Shown: positions 9,130 through 18,380, counted from the first letter of the stretch. The stretch: 64,000 nt of DNA from Oligoflexus sp. (GCF_035712445.1 NZ_DASTAT010000072.1:1-64000), one strand, 5' to 3'. Program-made: numbers and translations. Notes: generated from the letters alone by a model not told the origin.

Positions 9130-10062
9130 ATGCCAGGAATTGGGATCATAGCAAATCCCCACTCTAAGTTAAATAAGCGTTCTCCCGAGGAATTAAAGCT
9201 TTTACAGGATGTTCTTGGCCAAAAAGGCATCTTTTCCTTGAGCCAGGACCTCGCTCACCTCGATCGCATTATTCACGAATACAAAGAAAAAAGCATTGAT
9301 ATTATTGGCATAAATGGCGGCGACGGCAGCATCTCCCGCGCCATCAGCCGGATTATCAGCATTTATGGCAAGGATCCCCTGCCGCAACTCTGCGTCCTCG
9401 GCGGCGGCACCATGAACCTCGTGGCGTCCCAGCTGGGTGTGCGGGGCAGTCCGCACGAGGTCTTGCAGCGTATGCTCGAAACGCTCGAACGACCGCAATC
9501 ACTTCGGCATCAGAAACTCGCGACTCTCAAGATCGGCGAGATCTATGGCTTTCTCTATGCGGATCAATCGTCCACGGCGATCCTCGAAGAGTTTTATCAG
9601 AAGAAGAACGGTCACGTCGGGGCCACATGGCTCAGCGTGCGCCTCATCAATTCCTTTCTTCTGCGTGGACCGCTCATCAAGCGGGTGATTCGCTCGCATC
9701 GACTCGAAGCGACGTTTAAACCAGGCGGTCGATTGCGTTCCACTGCTCTTGGTTCCTTTGCGGGAACCATCACCAAGTTTCCCATGGGCCTCCAATTTCT
9801 GCCTTTGGCCCGGGAACGTTCGGGACATTTCCAAGTCACAGTCGTGACTTGCCCTCCAGAAAAGTTGCTATGGTACATGCCCGCGATCATGTTACAACAA
9901 AAGGAAGGCCCCGCATCAGGAAAGCACAGTTTTTGCTGTGAACAGGCGAATCTTCGGTACGAGGGTTCGGTCCATTTCACGGTGGATGGCGAAATTTATG
10001 TGAACCCCACCGGTTCGCTAAAAATCGAAGCGGGCCCGGAGCTGGAATTTGTTTGCAGCTAA
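9130..10062 (+). CDS. Diacylglycerol kinase-like lipid kinase
   Basis: Protein of 310 residues of the DAGK/sphingosine-kinase catalytic family. The N-terminus (GIGIIANPHSKLNKR) is the nucleotide-binding start and IIGINGGDGSISRA holds the GGDG signature of the glycine-rich loop; VLGGGTMNLVASQLG matches the next conserved block (family: GGTxNxxA). The C-terminal part ends with VHFTVDGEIYV, like the family's DGE motif. Bacterial members phosphorylate diacylglycerol or related lipids at the inner membrane, but the substrate cannot be read from sequence. The amgK-like gene starts 18 bases after the stop, so these may form an operon with a link to envelope turnover, which is inference. Confidence 0.85.
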   Translation: MPGIGIIANPHSKLNKRSPEELKLLQDVLGQKGIFSLSQDLAHLDRIIHEYKEKSIDIIGINGGDGSISRAISRIISIYGKDPLPQLCVLGGGTMNLVASQLGVRGSPHEVLQRMLETLERPQSLRHQKLATLKIGEIYGFLYADQSSTAILEEFYQKKNGHVGATWLSVRLINSFLLRGPLIKRVIRSHRLEATFKPGGRLRSTALGSFAGTITKFPMGLQFLPLARERSGHFQVTVVTCPPEKLLWYMPAIMLQQKEGPASGKHSFCCEQANLRYEGSVHFTVDGEIYVNPTGSLKIEAGPELEFVCS

Positions 10063-10080
10063 CAGGTGAAGGTGGATCAT

Positions 10081-11205
10081 ATGGATCACGACATCAGCAG
10101 AGTCAAGACCCCGGCAGCCGTGGTCACGGTGCCGCTCGATCAATCAGGAGCAAATATGCGTTCCAAAACCCTGCCGCCGCCCCCGGAATGGGCCATCAGT
10201 CAGGCACTTGGCCTCGAAGGCATTCGAGTCAGCTGGCTGGCGGGCGACGGATCGGACCGCTGCTACTATCGGCTTCATGACAAAAACAGTGAAAAAACCT
10301 TTGTCCTTATGCAGCTTTCCGGTGATGACGCCGCGCTGCTCGCCAAAGACGGTTATGAATGGGTGAAGATCAGCGCCCTGCTCGCCGACCATGAAATTCC
10401 CGCGCCGCGGACGATCGCTGCGCTGCCCGATTTCGCCGCCCTCATCATCGAGGATTACGGGGATGTGATGATGGAGACCTTCGCTCTGGAGGCTTTGGAA
10501 AAAGGCCAAAGAAGCGAAGTTTTGCAGCTTTATCATCAGGCCTTTGGCATGCTCGGGCATTTTCTGGAAATCACGGAAGCCGGACGCTCGCACTGGCGGG
10601 AACGTTCCTTTGATGCCGCGCGCCTCGATTGGGAGCTGCACTTTTTCAAGGAGCAGTTTTTGGAAGCCGTCCTGGAATGGACGTTCACTGCGGAAGAAGC
10701 CGTCGCTTTCAAAAAAGATGCCCGCGCTCTTGCCGAGTGGCTGGCGGAACGCTCGCATTTTTTCGTGCATCGCGACTTCCATTCGCGCAATATCATGATC
10801 AAAGACAAAAACCTGGCGGTCATCGACTTCCAGGACGCGCGCCTCGGGCCACCGACCTATGATCTCGTATCGCTTTGCTTTGATTCCTACATACCGCTGA
10901 GCAGCGCCGAACGCCGCGCCCTGATCAAGCAGGGGATCCAGGCCCTGTTGGCGACCAACCGGTCGCTGGACAAATCCGACCTTGAAGAAGAGATCGGGCC
11001 CATGCTTCTGCAAAGGCAGATCAAGGCGATCGGCAGCTTCGGTTATCTGACGGTGAAGAAAAACCGCGGCAACTACCTTAGGAATATTGCTCCGGCTTTG
11101 GCAACGCTCGATGCCGACCTGATCGAAGACAGCCGTTGGCCCTTCCTTTCGAAAACTCTGATTCAGGAAATCAAAAGACGCTGGCAGGAGCGGGGAGCGC
11201 AATGA
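10081..11205 (+). CDS. amgK: AmgK-like N-acetylmuramate/N-acetylglucosamine anomeric kinase
   Basis: Phosphotransferase of the aminoglycoside/choline kinase fold, 374 residues. Evidence is the catalytic block HRDFHSRNIMIKDK followed by VIDFQDARLGPPTYDLVSL, where HxDxxxxN and the DFQDAR(L/M)GP form are typical of AmgK. AmgK phosphorylates MurNAc at C1 in peptidoglycan recycling so that MurU can make UDP-MurNAc, bypassing de novo MurA/MurB. The next gene is a MurU-like nucleotidyltransferase overlapping by four bases, which is the main support for the specific name. Start: ATG at 10081 with GAAGGTGG upstream; a GTG 15 bases earlier is less well placed. A more generic kinase role remains possible. 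Confidence 0.8.
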   Translation: MDHDISRVKTPAAVVTVPLDQSGANMRSKTLPPPPEWAISQALGLEGIRVSWLAGDGSDRCYYRLHDKNSEKTFVLMQLSGDDAALLAKDGYEWVKISALLADHEIPAPRTIAALPDFAALIIEDYGDVMMETFALEALEKGQRSEVLQLYHQAFGMLGHFLEITEAGRSHWRERSFDAARLDWELHFFKEQFLEAVLEWTFTAEEAVAFKKDARALAEWLAERSHFFVHRDFHSRNIMIKDKNLAVIDFQDARLGPPTYDLVSLCFDSYIPLSSAERRALIKQGIQALLATNRSLDKSDLEEEIGPMLLQRQIKAIGSFGYLTVKKNRGNYLRNIAPALATLDADLIEDSRWPFLSKTLIQEIKRRWQERGAQ

Positions 11206-12155
11206 AGGCTCTCCTGCTTGCGGCCGGACTCGGGACCCGGCTGCGTCCTCTGACCGAGGTACTGCCGAAACCTTTATGCCTGTTCTACGGCCGGCCTATA
11301 CTGGATCTTGTGTATGAACAGATCAAACGCGCGGGTATTCAGGGCATTGCGATCAATACGCATCATCTTCCTCAGGTGATTACTCAGCATATACAAAAGC
11401 ATCCGACTGTCTATACACCGCCTCCTCACATCTCATTCGAACCGGAAATCCTCGGCACCGGGGGTGCTCTGAACCCTTTGCGCGCCTGGCTCGGGGATGA
11501 GGACCTTTTGATCTGCAATGGGGATGTGATCGCCGACATCGACCTGAAAGCCCTTGTGCAGCAGCACCGGGAATCCGGTTCAGACGCGACGATGGTGCTC
11601 CTCGATCGGCACAAGAAAGGGACCAATCCGGTCGCCTGTGAAAACAGCGAAATCAGAGCCATTGGCGACCAGCCGGTCAAAGCCACGGAAAGGCACACCC
11701 TGGCGACCTTCAGCGGTATCCATATCGTCGGTCCAAGGCTCGTGCGGGCGATTCCTGCGAGCGGTTCTCCGTCGATAATCGAGGCCTACATTCGCTTGCT
11801 GGCGGAAGGCGCGAAGATTCGAAGTTTCATTCATCGCGGATTCTGGGAGGATCTGGGGACGCCGAAGGATTATTTCGCCGCGCATCAGGCGGTGCTGGCT
11901 CATCCGGATCGGACAAGGCTTTGTCAAAGGCTTGGGCTTGATCAGGGTATACGCTTTGAAGGTGATTCCGCACTCTGCGGGCCTGGTCCTTTTCCAAAGA
12001 ATAGGCGGAACAGCTTTCTCTTTGGGCCTATACAGGGTGATCAGGGTGATGAGCCTATACAATCATGCCTGGTCTATCCATCAAGCGTGATCAAGCCTGG
12101 TCAGAGTCTGAAGCATGGGATTATTACGCCGGAAGTGAATATGCAGATCGTGTGA
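11202..12155 (+). CDS. murU: MurU-like MurNAc-1-phosphate uridylyltransferase
   Basis: Sugar nucleotidyltransferase of 317 residues. The nucleotide-binding start LLAAGLGTRLRPLTEVLPKPL, the LICNGDVIADID metal-site segment and GFWEDLGTPKDYFAAH are all in the order seen in MurU and mannose-1-phosphate guanylyltransferases. The ATG overlaps the amgK stop (ATGA), so the two are translationally coupled; this supports conversion of MurNAc-1-phosphate to UDP-MurNAc. About 90 residues follow the usual end of the catalytic domain. That tail contains short irregular repeats (PIQGDQGDEPIQS) and may be a degenerate left-handed-helix-like extension. The tail is odd; the core assignment is solid, the exact sugar is inferred. 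Confidence 0.8.
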   Translation: MKALLLAAGLGTRLRPLTEVLPKPLCLFYGRPILDLVYEQIKRAGIQGIAINTHHLPQVITQHIQKHPTVYTPPPHISFEPEILGTGGALNPLRAWLGDEDLLICNGDVIADIDLKALVQQHRESGSDATMVLLDRHKKGTNPVACENSEIRAIGDQPVKATERHTLATFSGIHIVGPRLVRAIPASGSPSIIEAYIRLLAEGAKIRSFIHRGFWEDLGTPKDYFAAHQAVLAHPDRTRLCQRLGLDQGIRFEGDSALCGPGPFPKNRRNSFLFGPIQGDQGDEPIQSCLVYPSSVIKPGQSLKHGIITPEVNMQIV

Positions 12156-12316
12156 GGAGACTGATGAGGAGGAGAAGAGGGAAGCCACGACGCTCGTCTT
12201 TAAAATCTTCATCGCTATAAGTCTTCTGGTTAAAGTCATTGCGATTCGATTTTTAAATCAGGCCTTCGTTAGCTGCTCCAAAGAATGTTCGAGGTCAAAA
12301 GTTAGGGTTTCTTATA

Positions 12317-13462
12317 TTAAGTGCGTTTTAAGAAATCTTTGGAAACAGTTTGCGAAAACAGGTCATCCAGCGAATCATTGGCCACTTCAAGGACCGTCTT
12401 GCTGGCTTTCACTTTGGATACTGTAACGACTTTGCTATGGGTCTTGGTTTGGCCTTTCACGAATTTCTGCTCGCTTTTGCCGTCAGCAGAAGCCATGCTT
12501 GCTGGATCCACATAATAAAGAGTGGTGCCGGCCGTCAGGCGATCAGGGTTGTCGATCATATCGTTGTGGCGCCAGATCAACTTCCAAAGGGACGAGTTAC
12601 CAAACACGCGACCGGCGATGGTGGCGAGGGTATCACCCTGCTGGATCTGAACTTCAGAACGTTTTACGCTTTCGTAGGTGGAAGCGAACTGCATCGACTG
12701 CTCGGTCAACTGATAGTAGACCACATCACCAGGATAGATGAGGCGGGGGTTGGCCAGACCAGTGAAGTTGGCGATCTCTGTCCACTTGTTGGAGTCACCG
12801 TAGATACGGGCTGCAATCTTGCCGAGCGTGTCACCCTTCTGAACAATGTAAGACATCTTGGAGCCGAGTTCGGGAAGACCGGGACCAACAGGAGTACCGC
12901 TGACCGCACCGCCAGCTGCGGGTGCTGCTTCAGGAGCGGCTGAAGCCTGGTTCATACCAGCATTCATACCGGAATCCATGGCGGCGTTACCCATGCCTGC
13001 GTTGCCCATGCCTGCGTCGTTGGCCATGGCGTTGCCGCCGTCCATACCTGCGTTCATGCCCTGGCCGCCGTTATTGGCAGGAAGCTGACCGTTGGCTGTG
13101 TTCATCTCTTCGATGATCTGCTGCAGGTCTTCTTCGCCACCCTGCTGACCCTGGCTGTTGTTCGCCATCGCATCGTTTTCTGCACCAAGGGCATTGCCCT
13201 GGCCATCGTTGTTCAGACCGTTGGTTTCAGCACCATTGGTCTCGCCGTTGGCCATCTGTTCGTTGTTACCGGCTTCTCCGTTCACCATCTCTTCGTTTTC
13301 CGTGGCATTGTTCTCTGCCGCGGCCTGCTCTTCCTCGTTCGACGCTGCGACCTCTTCCGAGCCTTCTTCGCCCGAGCTGGAGCTCGAACAGCCAAGGTTC
13401 AGAAACTGCAGCGAGAACATGAGTGTGGCAAGGCATAGGAACCTAACCCAATGTGATCTCAT
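12317..13462 (-). CDS. Lipoprotein with a long Asn/Gly/Met-rich linker and two LysM domains
   Basis: Predicted lipoprotein of 381 residues. Signal peptide with lipobox LNLGC (Cys25). Residues about 26-200 are low-complexity: first Glu/Asn/Ala-rich, then repeats of NAGM/GNAGM-type units. Two LysM domains follow (about 204-251, MSYIVQKGDTLGKIAARIYG..., and 270-318, VQIQQGDTLATIAGRVFG...), which bind peptidoglycan glycan strands. The C-terminal 60 residues are Lys/Ser/Thr/Val-rich. The layout suggests a membrane-tethered spacer that reaches the cell wall. It stands alone, head to head with the division cluster and tail to tail with murU. No enzymatic domain is seen, so a structural or scaffolding role is inferred. 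Confidence 0.8.
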   Translation of the reverse strand: MRSHWVRFLCLATLMFSLQFLNLGCSSSSSGEEGSEEVAASNEEEQAAAENNATENEEMVNGEAGNNEQMANGETNGAETNGLNNDGQGNALGAENDAMANNSQGQQGGEEDLQQIIEEMNTANGQLPANNGGQGMNAGMDGGNAMANDAGMGNAGMGNAAMDSGMNAGMNQASAAPEAAPAAGGAVSGTPVGPGLPELGSKMSYIVQKGDTLGKIAARIYGDSNKWTEIANFTGLANPRLIYPGDVVYYQLTEQSMQFASTYESVKRSEVQIQQGDTLATIAGRVFGNSSLWKLIWRHNDMIDNPDRLTAGTTLYYVDPASMASADGKSEQKFVKGQTKTHSKVVTVSKVKASKTVLEVANDSLDDLFSQTVSKDFLKRT

Positions 13463-13814
13463 GACCCCTCCCCTTTGTGACGCAAGGTTTTCGAACTAAC
13501 TCTCACCATGAAGACACCTCCATATGTTCTGGTGAAACAATACCTGACGTTACGAGTCGGTAAAAAAACTCCGACCCTTTAGCCATTACATACGGAATTC
13601 CTGAAGCCCGCAAGCGGCATGGATTTCCTGCTTTCCCTCGAGAATTTCTGCCTGTTCTGCTGTTTTTAGGCGGGTGATGAAGCGTGATCTATCGTTTTGA
13701 CAAGGTGATCAGGCGGGTGTTTGACCATACCAGTTTAGACGCGATAAGCTAATACCAGTTGCTCCATGACCGCCCCTCAAGTATGACAAAGCCTTCTCGT
13801 GGACGAGGGGACCT
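13463..13814 (+). promoter_or_regulatory. 352-bp intergenic region upstream of the division cluster, with a candidate promoter
   Basis: This gap separates two divergent genes and has no gene-like ORF; in particular no mraZ is seen, although mraZ normally opens such clusters. The best plus-strand promoter match is TTGACC at 13721-13726 with GATAAG at 13743-13748 (16-base spacer). The rsmH ATG at 13815 is preceded by GAGGGGACCT. The rest shows nothing I can name. Confidence 0.35.
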
Positions 13815-14777
13815 ATGGAAAACTTCGAACATATCAGTGTTCTACGCGAAGAACTGGTGGATAGTCTCGGACTTAAGCCGGGTGATTATGCAGTCGACTG
13901 TACAGCCGGCGGCGGGGGTCACACCCGCATTCTGCTCGATCAGGTCGGACCCAGCGGAAAAGTGTATGCGTTTGATCGTGATGCCTGGGCTCAGTCGGTT
14001 TTGAATAAGCGCTTCCCGGCGGAAGTGGCGAGCGGCCAACTCACTTTGATTCAAGCTCCCTTTTCGGATCTTGTGCCGGAACTTGAAAGCCGCGGAGTCA
14101 TCGGCCGCATTCAAGGCCTTTGTGCTGATATCGGTGTGTCGTCGCCGCAGCTTGATCATGCCGAACGCGGTTTCTCGTTTGCGAAATCCGGTCCACTCGA
14201 TATGCGCATGGACCAGACCCGGGGACCGACGGCGGCCGACCTTGTCAATGAAAGTACGGAAGAGGAACTCATTCGCATCTTCCGCGATTATGGCGAAGAC
14301 CCGCAGGCCCGCTCGGTGGCCCGGGCCATTTTAAAACGCCGTGCGGACAAACCCTTCACCGAAACCACAGACCTTGCGAATGTGGTGGCCGCCGCTTCCT
14401 TTTACAAGGAACGCAGTCGCAAGCACCCGGCGACCAAGGTCTTCCAGGCCCTGCGCATCGCGGTGAATGCGGAACTCGAGGAGCTTGAAATCCTGCTTCG
14501 GGATTTTCCCAAGGTCCTTGCACCGAAAGGCCGCTGCGGGATTATCAGCTTTCATTCCCTGGAAGACCGGCTGGTCAAGCAGGGTTTCAAACACCTGGTC
14601 GACGGAAACAAGCCCCAGTTTGATCGGCACGTCCCCATCACCGCCGCTCAATTGGATGCCATGTACGAAAAACGGTTCCAAATCATCAAACCCTTTCCTC
14701 TGGAACCGTCTGACCAGGAAGTCGAACGAAACCCAAGAGCCCGAAGTGCCAAACTGCGCGTGATAGAAAAGCTCTAA
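13815..14777 (+). CDS. rsmH: 16S rRNA m4C1402 methyltransferase RsmH (MraW)
   Basis: S-adenosylmethionine-dependent methyltransferase of 320 residues that N4-methylates C1402 in the ribosomal P site. Seen: HISVLREELVDSL at the N-terminus, the SAM loop DCTAGGGGHTRILLD, GVSSPQLDHAERGFSF, and the C-terminal FHSLEDRLVKQGF and RNPRARSAKLRVIE, all hallmark MraW blocks. It is the first gene of the plus-strand division cluster. A strong ribosome-binding site (GAGGGG) precedes the ATG. Confidence 0.97.
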   Translation: MENFEHISVLREELVDSLGLKPGDYAVDCTAGGGGHTRILLDQVGPSGKVYAFDRDAWAQSVLNKRFPAEVASGQLTLIQAPFSDLVPELESRGVIGRIQGLCADIGVSSPQLDHAERGFSFAKSGPLDMRMDQTRGPTAADLVNESTEEELIRIFRDYGEDPQARSVARAILKRRADKPFTETTDLANVVAAASFYKERSRKHPATKVFQALRIAVNAELEELEILLRDFPKVLAPKGRCGIISFHSLEDRLVKQGFKHLVDGNKPQFDRHVPITAAQLDAMYEKRFQIIKPFPLEPSDQEVERNPRARSAKLRVIEKL

Positions 14778-14856
14778 AACACAGGCAACAGTTTGCCTGA
14801 GTCCTGATATCCTTAATGCATGACCTCACCAAAGGTCCCTCGGGGAGATTCGCGAC

Positions 14857-15129
14857 ATGAAGCTTTCGACGTTCACTCGTATCTGGAACAAATTGCCCTT
14901 CGTTCTTCTGATCGGAGGGTTCGGCCTCGCCTCCTTCAAAGCCTACATCACCATTCAGACGACCATCATCGGCTATAAGATTGGCCAGATGAAACAGACC
15001 GAAACCGACCTCCTCGAATCTCAAAGCACTCTGAAAATGGAACTCGCCAAGATCACAAGGCGCGAAAGCCTCATGAGCATTTCGGCTCGTGATGCTGAAA
15101 ACCATAAAGATGTTTGGGCCGCCCATTGA
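14857..15129 (+). CDS. ftsL: Cell-division protein FtsL-like
   Basis: Small bitopic protein of 90 residues: short cytoplasmic N-terminus, one membrane helix (about residues 13-33, LPFVLLIGGFGLASF), then a periplasmic coiled-coil-like stretch (KIGQMKQTETDLLESQSTLKMELAKITRRESL). Sequence conservation is weak, as usual for FtsL; the call rests on this topology and on its place between rsmH and ftsI, where FtsL always sits. It would pair with FtsB and FtsQ to activate FtsWI. GGGAG lies upstream of the ATG. Confidence 0.8.
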   Translation: MKLSTFTRIWNKLPFVLLIGGFGLASFKAYITIQTTIIGYKIGQMKQTETDLLESQSTLKMELAKITRRESLMSISARDAENHKDVWAAH

Positions 15130-15131
15130 AA

Positions 15132-16982
15132 ATGCCAAAAATTGCAAACCTGGGGAGCAGCTTACGACGCCTGCGACCCTCGCAGCTTCGTCAGCTTTGG
15201 ATCAGTGTGCGCCGGCAAAAGCCCAGCCAGACGCTGGGGCCTTTCTATGGCGGACGCTATCGTTTGATCGCGGTGGGTTTCTTCGGACTCTTCACGATCC
15301 TCGCGGGTCGTGCGGTTATGATTCATATTCTGAGCCCGTCGGCGGATATTCTGGAAACGCTCGCGCGGCGTCAGTATCAAACCAAGATCGACCTGTCTCC
15401 CTATCGCGGCAATATCTATGATCGTCGGGGCGAACCCCTGGCGATCAGTATCCGTCGTCCTTCCTTTTACGTGAACCCGCGCATTTTCGATCCGACTCCC
15501 CAGGAAACAAGGCAGCTGGCTCAGCTGTTGGAACTGTCGCCGGCTCATGTACGAAAAGTGGCGAAGCGGACCAACTATTTTGCCTGGCTTGCGCGCAAGG
15601 TGGAGTTTTCTCGGGCTGAGAAAGTCAATGCGCTCAAGATCGAAGGACTCTTCGAAATCACCGAACCCGCGCGCTTCTATCCGAATGGAATAGACCTTGT
15701 GCCTTTGATTGGTTCGGTGGGAATTGACAATCATGGTCTTCAGGGTGTGGAGCTGGCTTACGACGGCATGCTGCAGGGCGAAGTTCTGACGACCTTCCGT
15801 AATCGCGACGCCCGCGGTCAATCCATTTACCGTGATTCGCTTTTGGCCTTACCGGAAAAAACCGGCAAAAACATCGTTCTGACTCTGGACAGTGCCATAC
15901 AAAACACGGCCCAGCGCGCCCTGCAAAAAGGTGTGGAAAAAGCCAAGGCCAAAGGTGGCTTCGCGATCGTCTCTGATCCCCATACCGGCCGTATCCTCGC
16001 GATTGCGAATGTCAACAGCGCACCATCGGAAATCAATCGCAACCGGGCGCTGACCGACATTTTCGAACCTGGCTCGGTCGTGAAGCCTTTGGTCATCGGC
16101 CGGGCGGTCGAACTTGGTCTGACCCGGCTGGATGAAGTGCATGATACCTTCAACGGCACCTATCATGAAGACAAGTGGACCATTCGGGATACTCACGGCT
16201 CCGCTTCGATGACGACCGAAGAGATCCTCATCGAATCGAGTAACATCGGAACCTATCGCATTGCCAAACGCATGGGGCCCGAGAAACTCGCCACGACGCT
16301 GGCCGAGTTTGGCTTTGGCGCGCGTGATAATCAGATTGGTTTTCCCGGACAACAATTCGGTCGCGTGAGTCCCTGGCAGAAATGGCGACCTGTGCGTTTC
16401 GCCAACGTGGCTTTCGGACAAGGCTTTTATGCGTCCGGACTCGAACTGGTGCAGGCCTTTGGGGCGATCGCCAACGGCGGCAACCTTATGAAGCCCTTTT
16501 TCATAGACCATATCGAGTCGCCGGAAGGCGGCATGATTGAATCGCATGCCTCCGAGATCGTGCGCCGCGTATTCTCGCCCACGACAGCCGCCAGCATGCG
16601 GCTAGTCCTCCGCAAGGTCGTTGATGAGGGAACAGGTCGCAAGGCGGCCTTGACATCCTGGTCGTCTGCTGGAAAAACCGGCACGAGTGAAAAGGTGGAT
16701 CCGCAGACCCGCAAATATTCCGATCATCTGCGGATTGCCAGTTTCATAGGTTTCGCTCCGAGCGTGGATCCGCACCTCGTGATTTATGTCGTAGTCGATG
16801 AACCCTTTGTCAAACCCTACACCGGTGGCATCCATGCAGCGCCCATCTTCCATGAGATCGCCGAGGAAGCCCTGCGTTATCTGAATGTAGCTCCCGACAA
16901 GTTTCCGGCAAAAGACGTGCTTGCAAAAGGAACCAACGATCATCTACAAAAGTCAGAAAGCCAGGGCAATCAAGCCCTTTAA
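15132..16982 (+). CDS. ftsI: Septal peptidoglycan transpeptidase FtsI (PBP3)
   Basis: Class B penicillin-binding protein of about 616 residues that cross-links septal peptidoglycan. One N-terminal membrane helix (around YRLIAVGFFGLFTILAGRAV), the pedestal domain (YRGNIYDRRGEPLAISI), then the transpeptidase domain with the active-site serine in EPGSVVKPL, the second motif SSN (IESSNIGTYRI) and KTGTS (AGKTGTSEKVD). The start is not certain: the ATG at 15132 lies three bases after the ftsL stop, while a TTG at 15114 would overlap ftsL; neither has a clear ribosome-binding site, suggesting coupling to ftsL. No PASTA domain is seen. Confidence 0.94.
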   Translation: MPKIANLGSSLRRLRPSQLRQLWISVRRQKPSQTLGPFYGGRYRLIAVGFFGLFTILAGRAVMIHILSPSADILETLARRQYQTKIDLSPYRGNIYDRRGEPLAISIRRPSFYVNPRIFDPTPQETRQLAQLLELSPAHVRKVAKRTNYFAWLARKVEFSRAEKVNALKIEGLFEITEPARFYPNGIDLVPLIGSVGIDNHGLQGVELAYDGMLQGEVLTTFRNRDARGQSIYRDSLLALPEKTGKNIVLTLDSAIQNTAQRALQKGVEKAKAKGGFAIVSDPHTGRILAIANVNSAPSEINRNRALTDIFEPGSVVKPLVIGRAVELGLTRLDEVHDTFNGTYHEDKWTIRDTHGSASMTTEEILIESSNIGTYRIAKRMGPEKLATTLAEFGFGARDNQIGFPGQQFGRVSPWQKWRPVRFANVAFGQGFYASGLELVQAFGAIANGGNLMKPFFIDHIESPEGGMIESHASEIVRRVFSPTTAASMRLVLRKVVDEGTGRKAALTSWSSAGKTGTSEKVDPQTRKYSDHLRIASFIGFAPSVDPHLVIYVVVDEPFVKPYTGGIHAAPIFHEIAEEALRYLNVAPDKFPAKDVLAKGTNDHLQKSESQGNQAL

Positions 16983-16997
16983 GGAGTCCGGCAGACC

Positions 16998-18371
16998 ATG
17001 GTCAAAAATCCCGTGAAAGACCTGGGTTGGCGTACAGAACGTGAATCCCTTCCATTTGATCTTCCTAACCGTGTGAGCAGTGACAGTCGTCGGATTGAAG
17101 CCGGCCAGTGGTTTATGCCCATCCGCGGCGCAAACTTCGATGGCCATGACTTCATCCAGGCGGCCATGGACAAGGGTGCTGACGGTTTTTTCTATGAATC
17201 CCGCCTGCGTGAGCAGCTGAAGCCTGACCTTCGCAGCCGCGGCATTGAAGTTACGGATACAACCAAGGCCTTGCAGGATCTCGCGCGCTGGTGGCGCCAG
17301 GAGATAGGCTGCAAGGTTGTCGGGATTACAGGTTCGTCGGGCAAGACCACGGTGAAAGAGATGGTGGCCGCCATGCTGCATGGCATCGCGCCGACCCTGA
17401 AAACAGAAGGCAGTCTGAATAACGAGCTGGGCACTCCCCTCACCCTTTGCCGGCTGACGCCGCTGCATCGCTTTGCGGTGATCGAGATGGGTGCGCGGCA
17501 CAAGGGTGATATTGAATTCCTCTCGACCATCGTGCTTCAGGACATCGGCGTTCTGCTCAACGTCGGCAGCGCGCATGTCGGGGAATTTGGCAGCCCTTTA
17601 AAAATTCTGGAAGCCAAAATGGAGATTGCCGCGGCAAGGACGGCGGTTTACTTCAAGGATGACGAACGCATTGATCGGGCCATGAAAGCCCTTAAAAATA
17701 AGACTCTGGTGACCTTCGGCCGCGATCCTTCCGCTGATGTCCGCCTGCTCACGACCGACCTGGATGGACGCGGCAAGGTTCGCATTCATTTTGAAATCCG
17801 TGGGCAAAAGCAGACGGTCGAATCGAATTTCTATCACAGCAGCTTTCCCATCAACGCCGCCGCCTGTCTTGCCATCGGTCTTGCGCTCAAGCTTGAGCCG
17901 AAGGACTGCGTGACCGCACTGCAACATTTTCATGGGGTCAAAGGTCGCTTCAAGGTTCACACGCTGCGTGATCAGCTTCTGATCGATGACTGCTACAACG
18001 CCAATCCCGAGAGCATGAAGGCCGGTCTCACCACCCTTAAGGAAGCCTATGGGAATCGGAGAACTCATCTGGTCCTGGGTGATATGCTCGAACTCGGCGA
18101 CAGTTCGGAAAGCGCGCATCGGGATGTCGGAGCGTTCTGCGCCCGCGAAATCAAACCCGCGAAGCTTCTGACCGTGGGTCCGATGTCGCGTTGGATGGCC
18201 GAGGAAGCGATCAAAGCGGGGCTTCCTTCGGATCGCGTCATGCAGTTTGAAAGCGTCGATCAGGTGATCGCACAATTGCCTGCGTTTTGGCCTGATGCTG
18301 AGCTGCTTTACGTTAAAGCTTCCAATGGTCTAAGATTAAGTAAAATCATTGATACCCTTCTCACTCCATAG
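16998..18371 (+). CDS. murF: UDP-MurNAc-tripeptide:D-Ala-D-Ala ligase MurF
   Basis: ATP-dependent ligase that completes the UDP-MurNAc-pentapeptide, 457 residues. Visible: VSSDSRRIEAGQWFMPIRG in the N-terminal domain, the ATP loop GITGSSGKTTVKEM, SLNNELGTPLTL (typical of MurF rather than MurE), the ENNxVGxAH-equivalent LLNVGSAHVGEFGS, and DDCYNANPESMKA in the C-terminal domain. AAGGAG precedes the ATG. In most division clusters murE lies between ftsI and murF; here murF follows ftsI after 15 bases with no room for murE. Confidence 0.95.
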   Translation: MVKNPVKDLGWRTERESLPFDLPNRVSSDSRRIEAGQWFMPIRGANFDGHDFIQAAMDKGADGFFYESRLREQLKPDLRSRGIEVTDTTKALQDLARWWRQEIGCKVVGITGSSGKTTVKEMVAAMLHGIAPTLKTEGSLNNELGTPLTLCRLTPLHRFAVIEMGARHKGDIEFLSTIVLQDIGVLLNVGSAHVGEFGSPLKILEAKMEIAAARTAVYFKDDERIDRAMKALKNKTLVTFGRDPSADVRLLTTDLDGRGKVRIHFEIRGQKQTVESNFYHSSFPINAAACLAIGLALKLEPKDCVTALQHFHGVKGRFKVHTLRDQLLIDDCYNANPESMKAGLTTLKEAYGNRRTHLVLGDMLELGDSSESAHRDVGAFCAREIKPAKLLTVGPMSRWMAEEAIKAGLPSDRVMQFESVDQVIAQLPAFWPDAELLYVKASNGLRLSKIIDTLLTP

Positions 18372-18380
18372 GACACCGCC

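Noticed and set aside
12156..12316. Possible small gene between murU and the LysM lipoprotein
   Set aside because: Only an 18-codon Arg/Ser-rich frame from 12163 was found, with no support; no clear terminator either.
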